Positions 24,403 to 33,095 of a DNA stretch of 64,000 nt are shown here, piece after piece; position 1 is the first letter of the stretch; every line of letters begins with the position of its first letter. The DNA is from Methylotuvimicrobium alcaliphilum 20Z. GTDB lineage: Bacteria > Pseudomonadota > Gammaproteobacteria > Methylococcales > Methylomonadaceae. The notes under the pieces were generated by a model. It did no database searches. It worked only from the letters and a program-made list of their open reading frames with translations, and was not told the DNA's origin. The stretch is from assembly GCF_000968535.2 (NCBI RefSeq), contig NC_016112.1, positions 4,278,001 to 4,342,000 on the forward strand, written 5' to 3'. Both the position numbers and the translations under genes were made by a program.

Positions 24403-25928
24403 GGCCCGAAACGTAGCCTCGTGCCGGTGTTCAGCACATGTACCGTGCACACTAGGCACGGATCGTGGGAGCGAATGACATGCCCGATTTCTACGGGATC
24501 GTCCGGATCCTGAACGCTCAGTCCGACTAGGCTTTGCTCCCAATGCCCCGGCAAGCCTCCGCTGTCTCTAGGAGAGGCGTTCCACGCGGTTGGTGTGATG
24601 ATTTGATATTTTTCGATGACACCGTCTTTGATTTTGAGCCAGTGCCCGAGCGCCCCGCGCGCGGCCATGATCAGACCGTATCCTTCTCCGTCGGTTTCCT
24701 GTGTTTTGGCCGGATTCAAAATATGCGGCTCGTGTAGATTCGCTGTTAACTCGTCGAGTATCAGTCGCGCTTGCTTCAATTCGACGGCGATTCGCCTGAC
24801 CCGCGCGAATTGCCGAAGCCAAGCGCTGCCGCCTTCGGCTTGGTGCAGCGACGCAATCAGTGCATCGCCGCCGATCAGCAGCTCGGCCACCGGTCCGGTC
24901 TGCACCACCTTATCGCCGTAGCGCGGAGCCTTCGCCCAAGTGTAGCGGTCGCTGTTCGGCTGAAAATCGGGGACGGTTTCGCCGTTCCACGGATGCCGCC
25001 CGCCGTCATAAGGCCGGAACCAGGAATGACGAACGTGCTCATTGATCAGTTGTTGATCGTATGGCCCGACCGTGCCGCTTCCGCCGTCGTAGAAACCGCC
25101 CGGCAGCACACGCGCGTCGTGCGGCGCGGACCAACTGTCGGGATCGCACCAGGCGCCATAGCTGAGCATGTGCGGCGTACCCGAGGCGCACAGGTGTAGG
25201 CCGAGCGAGCGGGCCGCGCGGCTCATCAAACCCAGCGCGCTGCCGGCATGCGCCGGCGTATCGAGCCAAGCGAAATAGCGCTCGGCATCTTCCAAGGCCA
25301 GCCAATCGTCGAGCGAAGCGCCGATGACGCGCCGTTCGTACCAGCGCTGAATCTCATCCAATACCGAGCGGCAGGCCAACAGCCGGCGCAGATCGGCCGG
25401 CGTCGTCACGCCGCCGGGTATCATATAGGATGAATGCGGCCATTGCCCGCCGAAATGCGCGACGATTTCGACCGCTTTCCGCGTTTGAGCCAACGTTTCG
25501 AGATAAATCGAACCGCGAAACGGTTCGAAAGCGTCGACCGCATCGTCGAACCAGCTGTGCTGACTATAACGCCGATGGCAAAAATCGGGCGCGAAAAACA
25601 GAAAGGTTTGACGTAAATCGTTCTGTATACCTTCGGCAATCAGGCAAAGATTGCGGATGCGCGTCGCATTCGGCGGCACCGGCGTCCGCCAGGCATGTTC
25701 GAGCGCGAGCACTGCCGAGTAAAGATGAGCCGTGCCGCAAATGCCGCAGACCCGCGGCGTGATCACCAACGCATCGCGGGGCGCCCTGCCCATCATGATC
25801 TGCTCGAAACCGCGATACAGTGTGCCGACGGTCCGAGCTTCCGTGACGACGCCGTCGTCGAGCACCAAAGCGATTTCGAGGTCTCCCTCGACGCGGTTCA
25901 AATTGATGTTGACTTCAATCGTAGCCAT
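24399..25928 (-). CDS. [NiFe] hydrogenase large subunit, group 2a-like
   Basis: From the ATG at 25928 the protein has 509 aa. The N-terminal motif PRVCGICGTAHLYS supplies Cys61 and Cys64 with His68. The C-terminal motif DPCLVCTVH supplies Cys491 and Cys494, with 12 residues (VLNTGTRLRFGP) after His497 to be cut off by the adjacent protease. The presence of that extension argues against a sensor-type (HupV/HoxC) enzyme. NLNRVEGDLEI is the L1 motif. With the cytoplasmic small subunit this would be an H2-oxidising enzyme; the group assignment is inference from the missing Tat signal and small-subunit features. Accessory hyp genes are not in the window. Confidence 0.9.
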   Translation of the reverse strand: MATIEVNINLNRVEGDLEIALVLDDGVVTEARTVGTLYRGFEQIMMGRAPRDALVITPRVCGICGTAHLYSAVLALEHAWRTPVPPNATRIRNLCLIAEGIQNDLRQTFLFFAPDFCHRRYSQHSWFDDAVDAFEPFRGSIYLETLAQTRKAVEIVAHFGGQWPHSSYMIPGGVTTPADLRRLLACRSVLDEIQRWYERRVIGASLDDWLALEDAERYFAWLDTPAHAGSALGLMSRAARSLGLHLCASGTPHMLSYGAWCDPDSWSAPHDARVLPGGFYDGGSGTVGPYDQQLINEHVRHSWFRPYDGGRHPWNGETVPDFQPNSDRYTWAKAPRYGDKVVQTGPVAELLIGGDALIASLHQAEGGSAWLRQFARVRRIAVELKQARLILDELTANLHEPHILNPAKTQETDGEGYGLIMAARGALGHWLKIKDGVIEKYQIITPTAWNASPRDSGGLPGHWEQSLVGLSVQDPDDPVEIGHVIRSHDPCLVCTVHVLNTGTRLRFGP

Positions 25929-25929
25929 C

Positions 25930-26871
25930 TCAAACGTCCATTTTCTTGTCTTTGACGCGTTCCGGCGCAGCGGCGCGGGCAAGATTCTTGTATGCCATGT
26001 ACCGGGGACGTTCGACGCCCAGCGGCAAGCGCAACGGAATGTCGCCGATTTTCTCAGTCAGGAACAAATCGGTGTCGCGAGGGAAGCTCGGCGACGTGCA
26101 ACCGAAACAAGGCACGCCGGCGCGAGTCTTGCTGCTGGTGCCGTTCCACAGATCGCTGTTGCATACCGCCTGCGTCATCGGCCCTTGGCAGCCGAGATTG
26201 AAAAACAGACAGGCGCGCCCGCCCGGTTCGTTTTCTTCGATGTCGTATTCGTGATACTCGTTACGCGTACACCCCTGATGAACGACGGTATTGAAGAACG
26301 CCTTAGGACGATTCAGTTCGTCCAGCGGCAACGGCAGTCCGGCGGCGAGCCAGGCCAGCGTCTGGGTCATGGCGTGGGGATGTGCCGGACAACCGGAGAC
26401 GTTGACGACAGGAAGGCCCGCGCGCGAACGCCACTCCGGCGGCAACAGACCGCCCGGAGTCGAACGGTTGTATTGCAGGCCGATACAATCGCCCGGATTC
26501 GGCGCCGCGGCATGAACGCCACCGTAGGCAGCACAGGTGCCCATCGCGACGACCGTACCGGCCCGCTCTGCCAATTCACGCGCGATGTCCATGCGCGCCC
26601 GGCCGCGGTAGCTATCGTACAGACCGGTACCGCGCGGGGCCGTGACGATGCTGCCTTCGACGCAAAGTATGTCCAACGCTTGTTCGCCGTTGACGATGCG
26701 TTCGAGCAGCGCGTCGTGCTCGCGCATCGACGCGCCGGACAACGAGGGGTGCCATAGCAATTCAACGCCGTGAGCCGAAAAAATTTGTTCGAGGCTCGGT
26801 GATTCAGCACTCAATAGCGCCAGCGAATCGCCGCCGCAGGCGCCTGTCTGTAGCCAGAATAAGGTAGCCAT
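25930..26871 (-). CDS. [NiFe] hydrogenase small subunit without Tat signal, proximal-cluster Cys replaced by Asp
   Basis: The 313-aa product begins MATLFWLQTGACGGDSLALL. Standard small subunits read C-x-G-C here; this one has C12-G-G-D15, so one usual proximal-cluster ligand is Asp. Other ligand regions are present: GTCAAYGGV, NVSGCPAHP, the medial/distal set HQGCTRNEYHEYD, ACLFFNLGCQGP and GVPCFGCTSPSFPRD. No twin-arginine leader or membrane anchor is present, so the enzyme stays in the cytoplasm. Asp at this site is known in the O2-insensitive group 1h enzymes, and Asn or Asp in group 2a (cyanobacterial HupS/Huc-like). The large-subunit ATG begins 1 nt after the stop. Confidence 0.9.
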   Translation of the reverse strand: MATLFWLQTGACGGDSLALLSAESPSLEQIFSAHGVELLWHPSLSGASMREHDALLERIVNGEQALDILCVEGSIVTAPRGTGLYDSYRGRARMDIARELAERAGTVVAMGTCAAYGGVHAAAPNPGDCIGLQYNRSTPGGLLPPEWRSRAGLPVVNVSGCPAHPHAMTQTLAWLAAGLPLPLDELNRPKAFFNTVVHQGCTRNEYHEYDIEENEPGGRACLFFNLGCQGPMTQAVCNSDLWNGTSSKTRAGVPCFGCTSPSFPRDTDLFLTEKIGDIPLRLPLGVERPRYMAYKNLARAAAPERVKDKKMDV

Positions 26872-27194
26872 CGTTTTCGTCTCATTTGAAGTAAATCATT
26901 GCATTATAGGGAAATTGCTTAACTTCACAACACATCGCTAGATATCCCCATATCTTTTCATTTTTAGACGTTTTTTCAATAGAAAGGGAATACCTCGACG
27001 TGGCGAGCGTGCAAGATACCGCTCAGAATTTTGGGCTCGGCGGTGGCGGTTACGCCGATGACCTGGATGCGATACTTTGCTCATTCGGCGCGATCGGTTT
27101 GGTGGTGAATGAGATCAATAGGGACATGGGGTTGCTCGACTTGACGCACGAGCTCATCACACCCGCAATTCAGGGCAAACTCGCCTACATTCAC

Positions 27195-27350
27195 GCACTA
27201 GCGTGCACTGCCATTAAGTTAAGGATTTTTCCGTTCGCCCTGAGCCTGTCGAAGGGTGAATGGAAAAATCCTGGGTCGATAAGTTAAGCCGTCCATGGTT
27301 CGACAGGCTCACCACGAACGGCTTAACTTAATGGCAGTGCGCACTAGCGT
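27195..27350. mobile_element. 136-bp inverted-repeat element (MITE-like) with 10-bp target duplication
   Basis: Perfect 19-bp terminal inverted repeats GCACTGCCATTAAGTTAAG (27205-27223) and its complement (27322-27340) enclose an internal imperfect inverted repeat built on CCGTTCGCCCTGAGCCTGTC / GACAGGCTCACCACGAACGG. Both sides carry the direct repeat GCACTAGCGT (27195-27204 and 27341-27350), as expected of a target-site duplication. No ORF fits within the element. The rest of the 26872-27516 gap shows no gene I can support. Confidence 0.8.
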
Positions 27351-27516
27351 GGGGAAGATAAGTCGATTGGCATGGCGACCAATGCGACAAGAATGACGAT
27401 GCGGTTTGTTTTTGTTTCAGTATTATCTAAGGAGGCTTCGGGGCGTGCGGCCGACATCTGTCAATCGAATCCTCCTTCCTTGCGATATTAGAATGAAGTT
27501 ATTTCATGCTCGTTCC

Positions 27517-27939
27517 TTAGCAAAATAAACCGGCCGCGTGGATTCCGGCGATCGCACAGCGCTCGTCTTGGTCGGAGACGTCGCCGGAGATTCCGACCGC
27601 GCCGAGAATTTTGTGGTCGGCATTACGAATCAATACGCCGCCCGGTACGGGCATGACTTTTCCGTCGGCCAAGCCGATCAGCGCGTTCATGAAGTCGGGG
27701 CGTTGCTCGGCGACGGCGGCAAGATTTCGCGACGACATGCCCATGTTAACCGCGCCCCACGCTTTGGCGATCGCGACTTGCTCTCGAATCATCGTGGCGC
27801 CGTCTTCACGTTGCATCGCTTTGAGATGACCGGCTTCGTCCAATACGACCACGGTCAGCGGTTCCAAGTTGAGTTGGCGGGCATTGGTTAATGCGACATG
27901 AATGATTTGATTGGCTTTTTCCAGAGTTAAGGCATTCAT
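27517..27939 (-). CDS. GlcG/HbpS-family (DUF336) protein
   Basis: The 140-aa product is typical of the heme-degrading/HbpS-like family: LTLEKANQIIHVALTNARQL, VVLDEAGHLKAMQREDGAT, AIAKAWGAVNMGMSSRNLA, then VPGGVLIRN...ILGAVGISGDVSDQDERCA. Relatives bind heme or corrinoids or act as accessory proteins beside glycolate- and alcohol-oxidising enzymes. The ATG at 27939 is preferred; a TTG lies one codon upstream. There is no signal peptide, and no neighbour reveals its role. Confidence 0.85.
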   Translation of the reverse strand: MNALTLEKANQIIHVALTNARQLNLEPLTVVVLDEAGHLKAMQREDGATMIREQVAIAKAWGAVNMGMSSRNLAAVAEQRPDFMNALIGLADGKVMPVPGGVLIRNADHKILGAVGISGDVSDQDERCAIAGIHAAGLFC

Positions 27940-28003
27940 CAATGATCTCGTTATTATATTTATTGGAGTGAATCGGCTGGGTGGAAACCCGAAATAAGGC
28001 TTG

Positions 28004-28606
28004 TCATTTTAACAGCGGACCTAAATATTCCCATACTTTTTCGGCGATAATCGGTTGTGCGTCGGCATTCGGATGAATTCGGTCGCGCTGCATCAGTTCT
28101 GCTTTCAGGGCCACGTCTTCGAGTATAAAAGGCACGAAAGGCAGGTCGTGTTCTTTGGCCAGTTCCGGATAAACCTGGTAAAAAATTTCAATATAGCGTT
28201 TACCGAGATTCGGCGGCATGCGCATGCCTAGCAGCAAAACTTGCGCACCGGCCTGTTTCGAACGCTTGACGATTTCATTCAAGTTGTCGTGCATTTGCTT
28301 GGGGGTCAATCCTCTTAAACCGTCGTTGCCGCCAAGCTCCAGCAGCACCCATTCCGGGCTATGCCGCGCCAACGCGCTGTCGATGCGCGCCAATCCGCCG
28401 GCGCTGGTATCGCCGCTGATGCTTTCGTTAACCACCTGATGCGGGAACTTTTCGGCCTCCAGCTTTTTCTGAAGTAAATCGACCCAGCCTTTCCCCGCTT
28501 CTATTCCGTATCCGGCGCTGATACTATCGCCTAATACGACAATCGTTTCAGCCGACACGACCGCTGAACTTAACGCTATTATTACTGCAAGCAAAAATTT
28601 AAACAT
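28004..28606 (-). CDS. tesA: TesA-like SGNH esterase / lysophospholipase
   Basis: The 200-aa precursor has an N-terminal signal peptide (MFKFLLAVIIALSSAVVSAE). Block I is VVLGDSISAGYGI (nucleophile Ser), block III is LELGGNDGLRG, and block V is DRIHPNADAQ with the catalytic Asp and His. Length and motifs match E. coli TesA (acyl-CoA thioesterase I / protease I / lysophospholipase L1), a periplasmic enzyme. Its start codon shares the palindrome CATG with the divergent ybbA-like gene, the same head-to-head arrangement as tesA-ybbAP in E. coli. Confidence 0.93.
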   Translation of the reverse strand: MFKFLLAVIIALSSAVVSAETIVVLGDSISAGYGIEAGKGWVDLLQKKLEAEKFPHQVVNESISGDTSAGGLARIDSALARHSPEWVLLELGGNDGLRGLTPKQMHDNLNEIVKRSKQAGAQVLLLGMRMPPNLGKRYIEIFYQVYPELAKEHDLPFVPFILEDVALKAELMQRDRIHPNADAQPIIAEKVWEYLGPLLK

Positions 28607-29297
28607 GACAAAGACTCAACCTGAAAGAACGTTAAAAGATATTATCGTCACCGAAAATCTCGGTAAAACCGTGCAAACTTCGGATGGCACCTTACATATC
28701 TTGGCATCGGTCGATTTACAAATCAAACCGGGAGAGAGTCTCGCGGTGGTCGGCGAGTCCGGTTCCGGCAAATCGACTTTATTGAGTTTGTTGGCCGGGC
28801 TCGATACGCCGACAAGCGGTTCCGTGACGATTGACGGTCGCGATTTGACGGCGATGGATGAAGACGGGCGGGCGGAGGTACGTAACGAGTTGATCGGCTT
28901 TGTGTTTCAGTCGTTTCAATTGTTGCAGGGGTTGACCGCTGTCGAAAATGTGATGTTGCCGTTGGAGTTGGGCGGCAACAAAAATGCGCGTGTTTTGGCC
29001 GCCGATTTGCTCGGCAGGGTGGGATTAAGCCACCGGCTCAATCATACGTCAAGGCAGCTTTCCGGCGGCGAACAACAGCGCGTCGCGTTGGCCCGCGCTT
29101 TCGTGACGCGGCCGGCTATTTTATTCGCCGACGAACCGACCGGCAATCTGGACAGTAAAACCGGCGAACAAATCATCGATTTATTGTTCGAATTGAACCG
29201 AGAAAACAGCACCACGCTCATATTGGTCACGCATGACAGCCATTTGGCCGAACGCTGCCGGCGCAGCATTAAACTCGATGCCGGGAGACTGGTATGA
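28605..29297 (+). CDS. ybbA: YbbA-like ABC transporter ATP-binding protein
   Basis: The 230-aa product carries Walker A GESGSGKST, Q-loop VFQSFQLLQGL, signature LSGGEQQRVALARA, Walker B ILFADEPTGNLDS and switch VTHDSH. It belongs to the LolD/MacB group of ATPases working with FtsX-type permeases; E. coli YbbA is the closest known relative. The stop overlaps the permease start by 4 nt. The ATG overlaps the divergent tesA ATG, leaving no intergenic room and no clear Shine-Dalgarno sequence. Confidence 0.93.
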   Translation: MTKTQPERTLKDIIVTENLGKTVQTSDGTLHILASVDLQIKPGESLAVVGESGSGKSTLLSLLAGLDTPTSGSVTIDGRDLTAMDEDGRAEVRNELIGFVFQSFQLLQGLTAVENVMLPLELGGNKNARVLAADLLGRVGLSHRLNHTSRQLSGGEQQRVALARAFVTRPAILFADEPTGNLDSKTGEQIIDLLFELNRENSTTLILVTHDSHLAERCRRSIKLDAGRLV

Positions 29298-31777
29298 CGC
29301 GTTTTAATCTGGCGCTACGCTTGTTGTTTCGCGATAGCCGTTCCGGCGAACTCACGATTCTGATTGCCGCGTTGATCATCGCCGTGACCAGTTCGACTGC
29401 AATTACGCTATTCGCCGATCGCCTGCATCGTACGATGACCTTACAAGCCGCCGATTTTCTCGCGGCCGATTTGGTAATAACGAGTCCCGAACGCATTTCC
29501 GGCACATGGCTGAAAAAGGCCGGCGAATTGGCCTTGACCCGTTCGGAAACCGCCGAGTTTTCAAGCGTCTTGATGGAAAACGACGAACTGTTGCTGGCCG
29601 GCGTGAAGGCGGTCAGTCCCCGTTATCCGTTACGCGGTTTTTTAAAGGTCACCGGCGCCGATTTCAGCGACGAGCAAATAGTGGCTTCCGGACCTGAGCC
29701 GGGGTCGGTATGGGTTGAAAAACGCGTGCTGTCGGCACTACATTTGCAAATCGGCGATGCCTTGACGGTCGGCGAAAAAGCGTTGACGATCAGCCGTGTC
29801 TTGACTTACGAGCCGGACAAGCGGGGCGATTTTTACAGCCTGTCCCCGCGGGTCATGATGCATGCCGACGACTTACCTGCTACGGGAGTAATACAACCGG
29901 GCAGTCATGTGCATTATTTCTTTCAGTTTGCCGGCGAGGCGCAGAGCATCATGGCATTCAATCGTTGGGTCAAGCCGCAGCTGAATCCATCCCAGCGTAT
30001 CATGGATATTCATCAAGACCGCCCTGAAGTCGGCAATGCGCTAAATCGGGCCGAGCGTTACTTAGGTCTGTCCAGCATTGTCGTGATTTTGATCGCCGGC
30101 GTTGCGATTGCCGCCGCAACGCGCCGGTATAGCGAACGTCATTTCGATGCCACGGCGGTATTGAGATGCTTAGGCTTGAAGCAAAAAGAAATTTTATGGC
30201 TTTACGGTAGTCAGTTTTTTATTCTCGGAATGTTGGCCAGCGCCATCGGTTGTCTTCTAGGCTGGTTTGCGCAGGCCGGGCTGTTTCATCTTTTGCATGA
30301 TTTGTTACCGGATGCCATCGCCTCGCCGAGCTGGTTTGCGGTATTTTTCGGTTTCGCGACGGGCATGGCGGTGTTGTTGGGTTTTGCTCTACCGCCGCTG
30401 CTGAGACTCAAACGGGTGTCGCCGCTACGCGTGTTGCGCCGCGATCTGGAGCCGTTACCGTCCGCGGCTTGGCTGATTTACGGTTTGGCGATCGCTATTA
30501 TCGCGGTTTTGATATGGCGTTATACCGAAGATTTTAAAATGACCGGCATCATCATCGGCGTCGGCCTGATCGCGTTACTCGTATTGGGCAGCGCGGTTTA
30601 CGGAATCCTTTGGGCCTGTCAAAAATTGTTGCCCAGTTTGCCCCTAACTTGGCGTTTCGGCGTGCAAGGTTTGATTCGTAACCGGCAGGCATCGGTGAGT
30701 CAGATTTTGGCATTTAGCATCACGCTGGTGGCGATGACCTTGAGCTTCACGGTCAGAAACGATTTATTGACTGATTGGCAACGTCAGTTGCCGGAACAGG
30801 CGCCGAACCATTTCGTGTTGAATATTTTTCCCGAACAACAAGCCGGTTTCCAGCAGGATTTGGATGACCAAGGCCTGACCGGCAGCCGCTTTTATCCGAT
30901 CGTTCGCGGACGACTCGTCCGAATCAACGGCATTCCGGTGCAGAAAATCGTCAGTAAGGATTCCCAAGGCGAACAAGCCACGCATCGCGACTTGAGCCTA
31001 ACCTGGTCGGAGCAGGTGCCGGATGAAAACAAGATTCTATCCGGCAAGTGGTGGACGAATGATAGCCCGGGTTTGGTGTCGATCGAGCAAAAATTGGCTT
31101 CGAGTCTAGGCGTGGAGCTCGGCGACAAGCTGACTTTTACGATCGGCAGCGAACAATTGCAAGCGAAAGTCGTCAATATTCGCAGCGTTAAGTGGGATAC
31201 GATGAAGCCTAATTTTTATATGATTTTTTCGCCGGGAACCTTGGACGGATTTGCCAGCACCTCGATGACCAGTTTTTATTTGCCGGAAAATCAAAAACAT
31301 TTCTTGAATGAACTGGTCAAACGCTACTCGAGTGTAACCGTTCTGGAAGTGGATTTGATTCTCAAACAATTCCAAACGATCTTGGCGCAACTAACCCAAG
31401 CGATCAACTATTTGTTATATTTCGCACTACTGGCCGGATTTACCGTGCTGTTCGCGGCGGTTCAAGCCGGGTTAGACCAACGCATTCATGAAGGTGCGCT
31501 GATGCGAACGCTAGGGGCGCATCGGCAATTTTTAAGGAAGACGCATATAATCGAATTTGCGCTATTGGGTTTTAGTGCGGGGATTTTGGCGATCGGCCTG
31601 TCCGAAATCGTGCTTTTCGCGTTATATACCGAAGTGCTGCACTTGAATTACCGGCCCAATTTTCTGCTATGGTTGGTCATGCCTACGCTTAGCGGTTTTT
31701 TTATCGGACTCGCAGGTTTCTGGGGCGTTAGGCATGTAGTCGACAAACCGCCGGTATCCGTTTTAAGGGAACTTTAA
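29294..31777 (+). CDS. ybbP: YbbP-like FtsX-family ABC permease
   Basis: The product has 827 aa. A first membrane segment near residues 20-40 (LTILIAALIIAVTSSTAITL) is followed by a long periplasmic MacB-like domain. A bundle of FtsX helices (about 255-380) and two further helices (about 395-450) follow, then a second periplasmic domain and a C-terminal FtsX bundle (about 700-815), ending VRHVVDKPPVSVLREL. This duplicated FtsX layout matches E. coli YbbP (804 aa). With YbbA and TesA it is thought to handle a hydrophobic or lipid-like substrate in the envelope; the cargo is not established. Confidence 0.92.
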   Translation: MTRFNLALRLLFRDSRSGELTILIAALIIAVTSSTAITLFADRLHRTMTLQAADFLAADLVITSPERISGTWLKKAGELALTRSETAEFSSVLMENDELLLAGVKAVSPRYPLRGFLKVTGADFSDEQIVASGPEPGSVWVEKRVLSALHLQIGDALTVGEKALTISRVLTYEPDKRGDFYSLSPRVMMHADDLPATGVIQPGSHVHYFFQFAGEAQSIMAFNRWVKPQLNPSQRIMDIHQDRPEVGNALNRAERYLGLSSIVVILIAGVAIAAATRRYSERHFDATAVLRCLGLKQKEILWLYGSQFFILGMLASAIGCLLGWFAQAGLFHLLHDLLPDAIASPSWFAVFFGFATGMAVLLGFALPPLLRLKRVSPLRVLRRDLEPLPSAAWLIYGLAIAIIAVLIWRYTEDFKMTGIIIGVGLIALLVLGSAVYGILWACQKLLPSLPLTWRFGVQGLIRNRQASVSQILAFSITLVAMTLSFTVRNDLLTDWQRQLPEQAPNHFVLNIFPEQQAGFQQDLDDQGLTGSRFYPIVRGRLVRINGIPVQKIVSKDSQGEQATHRDLSLTWSEQVPDENKILSGKWWTNDSPGLVSIEQKLASSLGVELGDKLTFTIGSEQLQAKVVNIRSVKWDTMKPNFYMIFSPGTLDGFASTSMTSFYLPENQKHFLNELVKRYSSVTVLEVDLILKQFQTILAQLTQAINYLLYFALLAGFTVLFAAVQAGLDQRIHEGALMRTLGAHRQFLRKTHIIEFALLGFSAGILAIGLSEIVLFALYTEVLHLNYRPNFLLWLVMPTLSGFFIGLAGFWGVRHVVDKPPVSVLREL

Positions 31778-31854
31778 TCGATATAATTCATTCTTTATTC
31801 ATATATAAGGTTTTATTTTTGCTCCAGCTATAAACTCAACAAAGAGGTATATTT

Positions 31855-32250
31855 ATGAAAAAATCGACACTTGGAATCACCATGATCGGTGGACTGTTAC
31901 TTTCGGCTTGTGCATCTCAAACCGGTTGGACACCCACGGTCGATACTTACGATAGCCCCAATGCTTATCGCTTGAATCAAGACCTTTACGAATGCGAACA
32001 ATTGGCTCGTGAGGCAGCAGGCGGTACCGCTAAGGAAACCGCTATCGGCGCGGGTGTCGGCGGCTTGATTGGCGCGGCCGGCGGTGCTGCTGTCGGCGCC
32101 TTTACCGGTGATCCCGGCAAAGGGGCTGCGATCGGCGCGGCGGCCGGCGGTTTCGGCGGCGGTGCTAAACAAGGCTTCGAGGCCGAGGAAGCCTTCAAAA
32201 GAGCTTTCCGCACTTGTTTACGTAACCGCGGCCATAGAGTCGTCAATTAA
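31855..32250 (+). CDS. glycine-zipper outer-membrane-type lipoprotein
   Basis: The 131-aa precursor has a lipobox LLLSAC with Cys19 as the lipidated residue. Residues 60-105 contain Gly/Ala repeats (GAGVGGLIGAAGGAAVGAFT; GAAIGAAAGGFGGGAKQGFE), a glycine zipper able to pack in a membrane. The C-terminus is basic and contains Cys (FRTCLRNRGHRVV). AGAGG lies upstream and a strong terminator follows. Small proteins of this sort (SlyB-like) are often envelope-stress linked; the role here is unassigned. Confidence 0.85.
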   Translation: MKKSTLGITMIGGLLLSACASQTGWTPTVDTYDSPNAYRLNQDLYECEQLAREAAGGTAKETAIGAGVGGLIGAAGGAAVGAFTGDPGKGAAIGAAAGGFGGGAKQGFEAEEAFKRAFRTCLRNRGHRVVN

Positions 32251-32288
32251 ATAAAGTCGTTAATTAATCGGCTTATTGCTACCTAAAT

Positions 32289-32326
32289 CCTTAGAGGCGA
32301 TATATTTATCGCCTCTAAGGTCATTT
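32289..32326 (+). terminator. hairpin terminator after the glycine-zipper lipoprotein gene
   Basis: A 14-bp perfect stem CCTTAGAGGCGATA / TATCGCCTCTAAGG with loop TATT is followed by TCATTT. The rest of the 305-nt gap to the next gene shows nothing recognisable. Confidence 0.8.
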
Positions 32327-32555
32327 GATGAAACAACTATCTTCATCCTCTCGTCTCATCTTCTCTCTAACTCTCGTTCGTCTGTCGTTGAAAAATTTCG
32401 AACGATTTCCGTTTTTCTACCATACTTTTCGATAAACCCGGATAATAATAAGGGTATAAACTATTTAGTTGGTGGCGATATTTTTTACAACAGCTAGAAT
32501 TTATGGAATCGACTCTGCTTAAAATGTATCGAACCTCATAAGGCGCTTCACAAAG

Positions 32556-33095
32556 ATGAAAAAAAATATTATCCCGAATAATAACGAAAAGAAACTGGGC
32601 GATAACGACTTTATCGTTTCGAAAACCGATATTATCGGCAAAATCACTTACGCTAACCGTATTTTTATGGAAATTGCCGGATACTCCGAATCCGAATTGC
32701 TTGGCGTACAGCACAACATTATTCGACATCCCGAAATGCCGCGCGGCGTATTTCGGTTTATGTGGGATACCCTAAAGTCCGGAAACGAATTTTTCGGTTT
32801 TGCCAAAAACCTGTGTTCCGACGGTGGGTTTTATTGGGTTTTCGCAAATATTACGCCGGACTACGATAAAGACGGCAAATTGCAGGGTTATTATTCGGTT
32901 AGGCGCAAACCGCCGACTTCGGCATTGGATGTTTTGGTGCCGATTTATCGGGAAATGCTGGCGATAGAAAAAAGCTGTTCCGCAAAAGAAGCTCCGGATA
33001 AATCGTTGGCTTATTTATTCGATGTCGTCGCGCAGACCGGCGCCAAAAATTATGACAGTCTCGTTCTGGGGCTTTATAAACCGAATGGAGTTTAA
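32556..33095 (+). CDS. stand-alone Aer-type PAS protein
   Basis: The 179-aa product consists of a PAS domain (about 20-130) of the aerotaxis type: [39 protein letters not shown] and FWGFAK-like [20 protein letters not shown]. The H-N-I-I-R-H-P-x-M-P motif is the FAD-binding signature of Aer. A short helical tail follows ([20 protein letters not shown]). It has no HAMP or signalling domain; the next gene supplies these and overlaps by one base (TAATG). The two together look like a split Aer receptor, sensing redox or oxygen through FAD. Confidence 0.88.
   Translation: MKKNIIPNNNEKKLGDNDFIVSKTDIIGKITYANRIFMEIAGYSESELLGVQHNIIRHPEMPRGVFRFMWDTLKSGNEFFGFAKNLCSDGGFYWVFANITPDYDKDGKLQGYYSVRRKPPTSALDVLVPIYREMLAIEKSCSAKEAPDKSLAYLFDVVAQTGAKNYDSLVLGLYKPNGV

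Noticed and set aside
25732-26757. 341-codon plus-strand ORF opposite the hydrogenase genes.
   Set aside because: Low-complexity Arg/Ala-rich shadow of GC-rich hydrogenase genes; the minus-strand genes have clear motifs.
27000-27287. 95-codon plus-strand ORF in the gap after the hydrogenase genes.
   Set aside because: Its second half runs through the inverted-repeat element; there is no ribosome binding site and no recognisable domain.
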